Part shown: piece after piece, positions 40,451 to 43,756 of the stretch
Layout of the letters: each line of letters opens with the position of its first letter
Numbering within the stretch: position 1 is the first letter of the stretch
Source: Desulfuromonas sp. TF
GTDB lineage: Bacteria; Desulfobacterota; Desulfuromonadia; Desulfuromonadales; ATBO01
Assembly: GCF_000472285.1 (NCBI RefSeq)
Contig: NZ_KI421418.1
Span: forward strand, 348,618-392,373
DNA length: 43,756 nucleotides
Direction of reading: 5' to 3'
The notes under the pieces: generated by a model
What the model saw: only the letters and a program-made list of their open reading frames with translations
Told to the model about the DNA's origin: nothing
The model's database searches: none
Made by a program: the position numbers and the translations under genes

Positions 40451-41275
40451 ATGCATCTATTCGCTCCCGACATCCTCATCATGTTCGTTTTCCTTGGCTC
40501 TCTGGCCGGTTTTCTGGCAGGTCTGCTGGGGATCGGGGGCGGAATCATCCTGGTCCCGCTTTTTCTCTGGAGCTTCAGCCTTGCCGGATTCGCACCGGAT
40601 CTCATCGTTCACGCCGCGTTCGGTACCAGTCTGGCCATAATCATTCCAACGGCATTCAGCAGTACCCTGGGTCATCGAAAGAGGGGGAATGTGGACTGGC
40701 GTCAGGTCCGATACCTCGTCATGGGGGGGGTGATCGGGGCGATAACAGGTGCGACGCTTGCGGCGGAACTCTCCGGAGTCCGGCTCAAGGGTCTCTTTGG
40801 TCTGATGCAGATCATGGTGGCCCTGGAACTCCTTTTCTTTCACCCTCACCTTCCTCCGGAGGAAACCGGTCGCCTGGCTCGCACTCCGCTGCTGCTGGTC
40901 GGTTTGGCCGGCGGCGCCTTCTCCGCTTTTTTCGGCGTCGGGGGTGGAGTAATCGCCGTACCGCTCATGGTGATTCTGCTTCGACTGCCCATTCATCTGG
41001 CGGTCGGCAATTCAAGCGCGCTGATTGTCATTTCCTCTTTTTTCGGAGCCCTGTCCTATGTCATACACGGTTGGGAGATCCCTCTCCTGCCTCCTTTTTC
41101 TTTTGGGTACGTCAATGCCCTCGTGGCCCTGATTGTCGCTCCTTTCACCATGCTGTCGGCCCGCCTGGGGGTCAGGGTTGCCTGCCGGGTTCCCCATGAT
41201 AAACTGGTCAGGATGTTTGCGGTTATTCTTCTGCTGGTGGGCTTCAGAATGATCATCAAGACCTTCTTTCCCTGA
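40451..41275 (+). CDS. TauE/SafE family permease
   Basis: A 274-aa inner-membrane protein with about eight helices in two repeats, each with the family motif: GLLGIGGGIILVPL near residue 25 and FGVGGGVIAVPL near 160. Family members export or import sulfite, sulfoacetate or related anions; the substrate is not known. ATG 40451 is the first in frame after the tRNA terminator and has no clear SD; a start at ATG 40481 is possible. A longer reading would overlap the tRNA. Confidence 0.88.
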   Translation: MHLFAPDILIMFVFLGSLAGFLAGLLGIGGGIILVPLFLWSFSLAGFAPDLIVHAAFGTSLAIIIPTAFSSTLGHRKRGNVDWRQVRYLVMGGVIGAITGATLAAELSGVRLKGLFGLMQIMVALELLFFHPHLPPEETGRLARTPLLLVGLAGGAFSAFFGVGGGVIAVPLMVILLRLPIHLAVGNSSALIVISSFFGALSYVIHGWEIPLLPPFSFGYVNALVALIVAPFTMLSARLGVRVACRVPHDKLVRMFAVILLLVGFRMIIKTFFP

Positions 41276-41314
41276 TCTCTGTCTCACCACTCTCTCTTCG
41301 GTTCAGGAGGCCCT

Positions 41315-42121
41315 ATGCAACGATTGCCTGCGGTGGCCGGCCAGTTCTATCCGGATAATCCGGGATCGCTGCGTGAAACAGTGACGGACCTTCTTGGATC
41401 GCCACGGGAGAGACGGTCCGCAATCGGCCTGATCGTCCCTCACGCCGGATATGTCTATTCAGGAGCCATTACCGGTCAGACCCTCGCCCGGGTGCTCATT
41501 CCCCGGCGCGTCGTCATTATTGGTCCAAACCACCATGGCTACGGCCATCCCGCCGCCGTGTACGCCTCCGGGACGTGGGTATCGCCACTGGGAACCACGG
41601 CCATTGATTGTGAACTGGCAAAATCGATCCTGAACGCCTGTCCCACTCTGGCCTCCGATGAGTCGGCCCACCGCTTTGAACACTCCCTGGAAGTTCTGCT
41701 CCCCTTCATTCAGGTTCTGGCGCCTGAGACGGCCATTGTCCCGATCTGCCTCGGCCGTCTGCCCCTGGAAGATCTGCTGGCCCTGGGTGACTCCCTGGGG
41801 AAGGTCCTGGCTGCCTCCGGTGAAGAGATCCTGCTCGTGGCAAGCTCGGACATGACCCATTACGAGTCTGGGGATATCGCCAGGGAGAAGGATATGCTGG
41901 CCCTGCAGAGAGTTCTCGAACTCGATCCTGCCGGGCTCTACAGAACCGTTGCCGCGCGGAAGATCACCATGTGCGGGGTCATCCCGGTCACTGTGATGCT
42001 GGCGGCGGCCCGGCAGCTTGGCGCCCGCAGCGCCACCCTTGTGCAATATGGCAACTCCGGAGATGTGACGGGTGATCAGTCGCAGGTGGTGGGGTATGCC
42101 GGGGTGATTCTCGACGTCTGA
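41315..42121 (+). CDS. amrB: MEMO1-family protein (AmmeMemoRadiSam system protein B)
   Basis: A 268-aa MEMO protein: [44 protein letters not shown], ALSAPGxW-like [34 protein letters not shown], and a C-terminal GVIPVTVML. The His, Asp and Cys residues resemble the metal/thiol site of extradiol dioxygenase-like proteins. In many anaerobes it accompanies AMMECR1 and a radical SAM protein; neither is seen here. The reaction is unknown. GGAGG is 7 nt before the ATG. It may share a transcript with the TauE gene (39-nt gap). Confidence 0.92.
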   Translation: MQRLPAVAGQFYPDNPGSLRETVTDLLGSPRERRSAIGLIVPHAGYVYSGAITGQTLARVLIPRRVVIIGPNHHGYGHPAAVYASGTWVSPLGTTAIDCELAKSILNACPTLASDESAHRFEHSLEVLLPFIQVLAPETAIVPICLGRLPLEDLLALGDSLGKVLAASGEEILLVASSDMTHYESGDIAREKDMLALQRVLELDPAGLYRTVAARKITMCGVIPVTVMLAAARQLGARSATLVQYGNSGDVTGDQSQVVGYAGVILDV

Positions 42122-42188
42122 TCGAGGGGGCATCCGGAGGAGTCTGCAAAAAGTCCTTGTCAAGGTCGGGTCATTCCAGTATAAAAAC

Positions 42189-42215
42189 GGGGCCGCGAAG
42201 GCGGCCCTTTTTTTT
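42189..42215 (+). terminator. Intrinsic terminator before gltX
   Basis: The perfect 7-bp stem GGGCCGC/GCGGCCC with loop GAAG is followed by eight T. It ends the TauE/MEMO unit. Confidence 0.92.
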
Positions 42216-42234
42216 CATGACAAGGAGCATGCTC

Positions 42235-43632
42235 ATGTCCGCACTGCGCGTTCGATTCGCCCCCAGTCCAACGGGTTACCTGCACATCGGCGGCGCCCGC
42301 ACGGCGCTCTTCAATTACCTTCTTGCCCGCAAGGAAGAGGGGACCTTTATCCTGCGCATCGAGGATACCGATGTCGCCCGCTCCACCCAGGAGTCGACGG
42401 ACGCCATTCTGCAAGCTATGGAATGGCTGGGACTCTCTTATGATGAAGGCCCTTATTATCAGTCGCAGCGTTTCGATCTTTACCGGGAAAAGGTGGAGCA
42501 GCTTCTGGCCGAAGGGAAGGCGTATCGCTGCTACTGCTCCCCTGAGGAGCTGGAAGCCAGACGGGAAGCGGCCCTGAAGAGCGGGCAGAAGCCTAAATAC
42601 GACGGCACCTGCCGGGACTGCACCGACCTCCCCGCCGGCCGTCCGTTTGTGGTGCGCTTCCGCACGCCCCGCGAGGGTTCGACGTCATTCAACGACCGGG
42701 TCAAGGGGCCGATCACCTTTCAGAACGACGAACTCGACGACGTGATCATCCAGCGCTCGGATGGCACCCCGACTTATAATTTCGTCGTGGTGGTCGATGA
42801 TGCCGATATGGGACTCACCCTCATTCTTCGCGGCGATGACCATATCAACAACACGCCCCGGCAGATCCTCATGTACCAGGCGCTCGGCTACCCGGTTCCC
42901 GAATTCGCGCACGTGCCGATGATTCTCGGCTCCGATAAGGCGCGCCTGTCTAAACGTCATGGCGCTACGTCGGTGATGGCGTACAAGGAGATGGGTTATC
43001 TCCCCGAGGCCATGGTCAATTACCTGGTTCGTCTCGGTTGGTCCTACGGCGACGAGGAAATCTTTTCCATGGAAGAGCTGATCGAAAAGTTCAGCCTCGA
43101 CAACGTCGGTAGATCGGCCGGTGTCTTCAATCCGGAAAAACTCCTCTGGCTTAACGCCCACTATATCAAGAACGGCGACCCCAGGCGCCTTGGCGAGTTG
43201 CTGCGCGAGCATCTGGCAGCAAAAGGAATCGACACTGCAGGCGGCCCGGACCTGTCCGCCGTTGTCAGAACGCTCCAGGAACGCTCCCACACCATGGTGG
43301 AAATGGCCGAGGGCGCCACCTTCTATTTCCGGAAGGACATCGACTTCGATCAGGAAGCCGTCGAGAAATTTCTGACGGCGGATAAAGAGCCGGTTTTCAA
43401 AACCATTATCGGTCACCTGGAGGCCTGTGACGAGTGGACCCATGAAGGTATCGCCGCCGCCTTTTCCAGGGTGACTGAGGAGACAGGCCTCAAACTCGGC
43501 AAGTTCGGCCCTTCAGTCCGGGTCGCGCTTGTGGGCGGAACGACCAGTCCGAGCATTTACGAGGTCGTCGAGGTCCTGGGAAAGGACGAAAGTCTGCGTC
43601 GGCTTAAGGCCGTCCTTGAAATGCTTCGCTGA
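42235..43632 (+). CDS. gltX: Glutamate-tRNA ligase
   Basis: Charges tRNA-Glu (and in bacteria that use GatCAB also tRNA-Gln) with glutamate. The 465 residues have the class I signatures HIGG in [19 protein letters not shown] and KLSKR-type ARLSKRHG. The Cys motif CYCSPEEL and CRDCTDLP near 100-125 could be a zinc site. ATG 42235 with AAGGAG 8 nt upstream is chosen over earlier in-frame ATGs. A tRNA-Gln gene follows by 57 nt. Confidence 0.96.
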   Translation: MSALRVRFAPSPTGYLHIGGARTALFNYLLARKEEGTFILRIEDTDVARSTQESTDAILQAMEWLGLSYDEGPYYQSQRFDLYREKVEQLLAEGKAYRCYCSPEELEARREAALKSGQKPKYDGTCRDCTDLPAGRPFVVRFRTPREGSTSFNDRVKGPITFQNDELDDVIIQRSDGTPTYNFVVVVDDADMGLTLILRGDDHINNTPRQILMYQALGYPVPEFAHVPMILGSDKARLSKRHGATSVMAYKEMGYLPEAMVNYLVRLGWSYGDEEIFSMEELIEKFSLDNVGRSAGVFNPEKLLWLNAHYIKNGDPRRLGELLREHLAAKGIDTAGGPDLSAVVRTLQERSHTMVEMAEGATFYFRKDIDFDQEAVEKFLTADKEPVFKTIIGHLEACDEWTHEGIAAAFSRVTEETGLKLGKFGPSVRVALVGGTTSPSIYEVVEVLGKDESLRRLKAVLEMLR

Positions 43633-43646
43633 GAGTAAATTTTTTC

Positions 43647-43674
43647 TTGACTCGATCCGTGTTCTCTGTTAAAA
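43647..43674 (+). promoter_or_regulatory. Promoter of tRNA-Gln
   Basis: TTGACT (43647-43652) and TTAAAA (43669-43674) are 16 nt apart, 15 nt before the tRNA. Confidence 0.5.
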
Positions 43675-43688
43675 ACTCGATCTCTCCT

Positions 43689-43756
43689 TGGGGTGTCGCC
43701 AAGCGGTAAGGCACTGGACTCTGACTCCAGCATTCCTAGGTTCGAATCCTAGCACC
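43689..43756 (+). tRNA. tRNA-Gln (CUG), 3' end beyond window
   Basis: The acceptor 5' strand TGGGGTG, D-arm GTCGCCAAGCGGTAAGGC, anticodon stem CTGGA/TCCAG with loop CTCTGAC (anticodon CTG), and T-arm CTAGGTTCGAATCCTAG are all seen. The last bases of the acceptor and the CCA lie past the right edge. Confidence 0.93.

Overview
The window looks like a chromosomal segment of an anaerobic Gram-negative bacterium of the Geobacter/Desulfuromonas/Pelobacter type (Desulfuromonadia). This is inferred from gene content, not from a marker gene: exosortase A with PrsK/PrsR, c-di-GMP-I riboswitches, many sigma-54 promoters, an Mla lipid-transport operon, and a molybdopterin enzyme fused to a cysteine desulfurase of a kind reported only from anaerobes. 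GC is high in most genes, but the left-edge glycosyltransferases and the 1739-3007 gene are visibly AT-richer, as is common in exopolysaccharide loci.

Region 1 (1-17.2 kb) is the end of an exopolysaccharide locus plus a complete exosortase module. It holds two GT4 glycosyltransferases, two large secreted proteins on the minus strand, then wecB-xrtA-epsI-vanZ-prsK-prsR on the plus strand with ATGA overlaps at three junctions. Two PEP-CTERM substrates follow (one with a C-type-lectin-like domain), then a secreted fibronectin-III protein on the minus strand. Four strong sigma-54 promoters (GG-N10-GC) lie upstream of the PEP-CTERM genes and the fibronectin-III genes; wecB and glmS have near-consensus versions. 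Both fibronectin-III genes also have c-di-GMP-I riboswitches in their leaders (two in tandem for one gene), followed by intrinsic terminators. The divergent control regions fibronectin gene/wecB and fibronectin gene/glmS are colinear paralogues over about 550 bp. The picture is one regulon, probably PrsR/RpoN plus c-di-GMP, that couples matrix-protein synthesis to amino-sugar supply.

Region 2 (17.2-29.5 kb) is mostly housekeeping and stress genes: glmS, a lipoprotein MsrAB, a CBS protein, a TrkA/RCK potassium channel, a DUF72 protein, a hemerythrin-like protein without its histidines, a 57-aa protein, PEP carboxylase, a 42-aa DUF3096 membrane protein, a PRPP synthetase and a nicotinamidase. 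A candidate small RNA lies on the minus strand near 27.5 kb.

Region 3 (29.6-34.2 kb) is a two-gene operon, egtD followed by a 1132-aa molybdopterin oxidoreductase-cysteine desulfurase fusion. It matches the metallopterin-dependent ergothioneine synthase (MES) described from Caldithrix abyssi, so it is best read as an oxygen-independent ergothioneine pathway.

Region 4 (34.3-43.8 kb) has an alpha/beta hydrolase-OsmC fusion, an mlaE-F-D-A-C operon ending in a cyclic-nucleotide-binding protein (mlaE appears to have lost its conserved C-terminal segment through an out-of-frame deletion), tRNA-Cys, a TauE/SafE permease, a MEMO-family protein, gltX and the start of tRNA-Gln. No insertion sequence, prophage or CRISPR array was seen; several palindromic intergenic repeats were.
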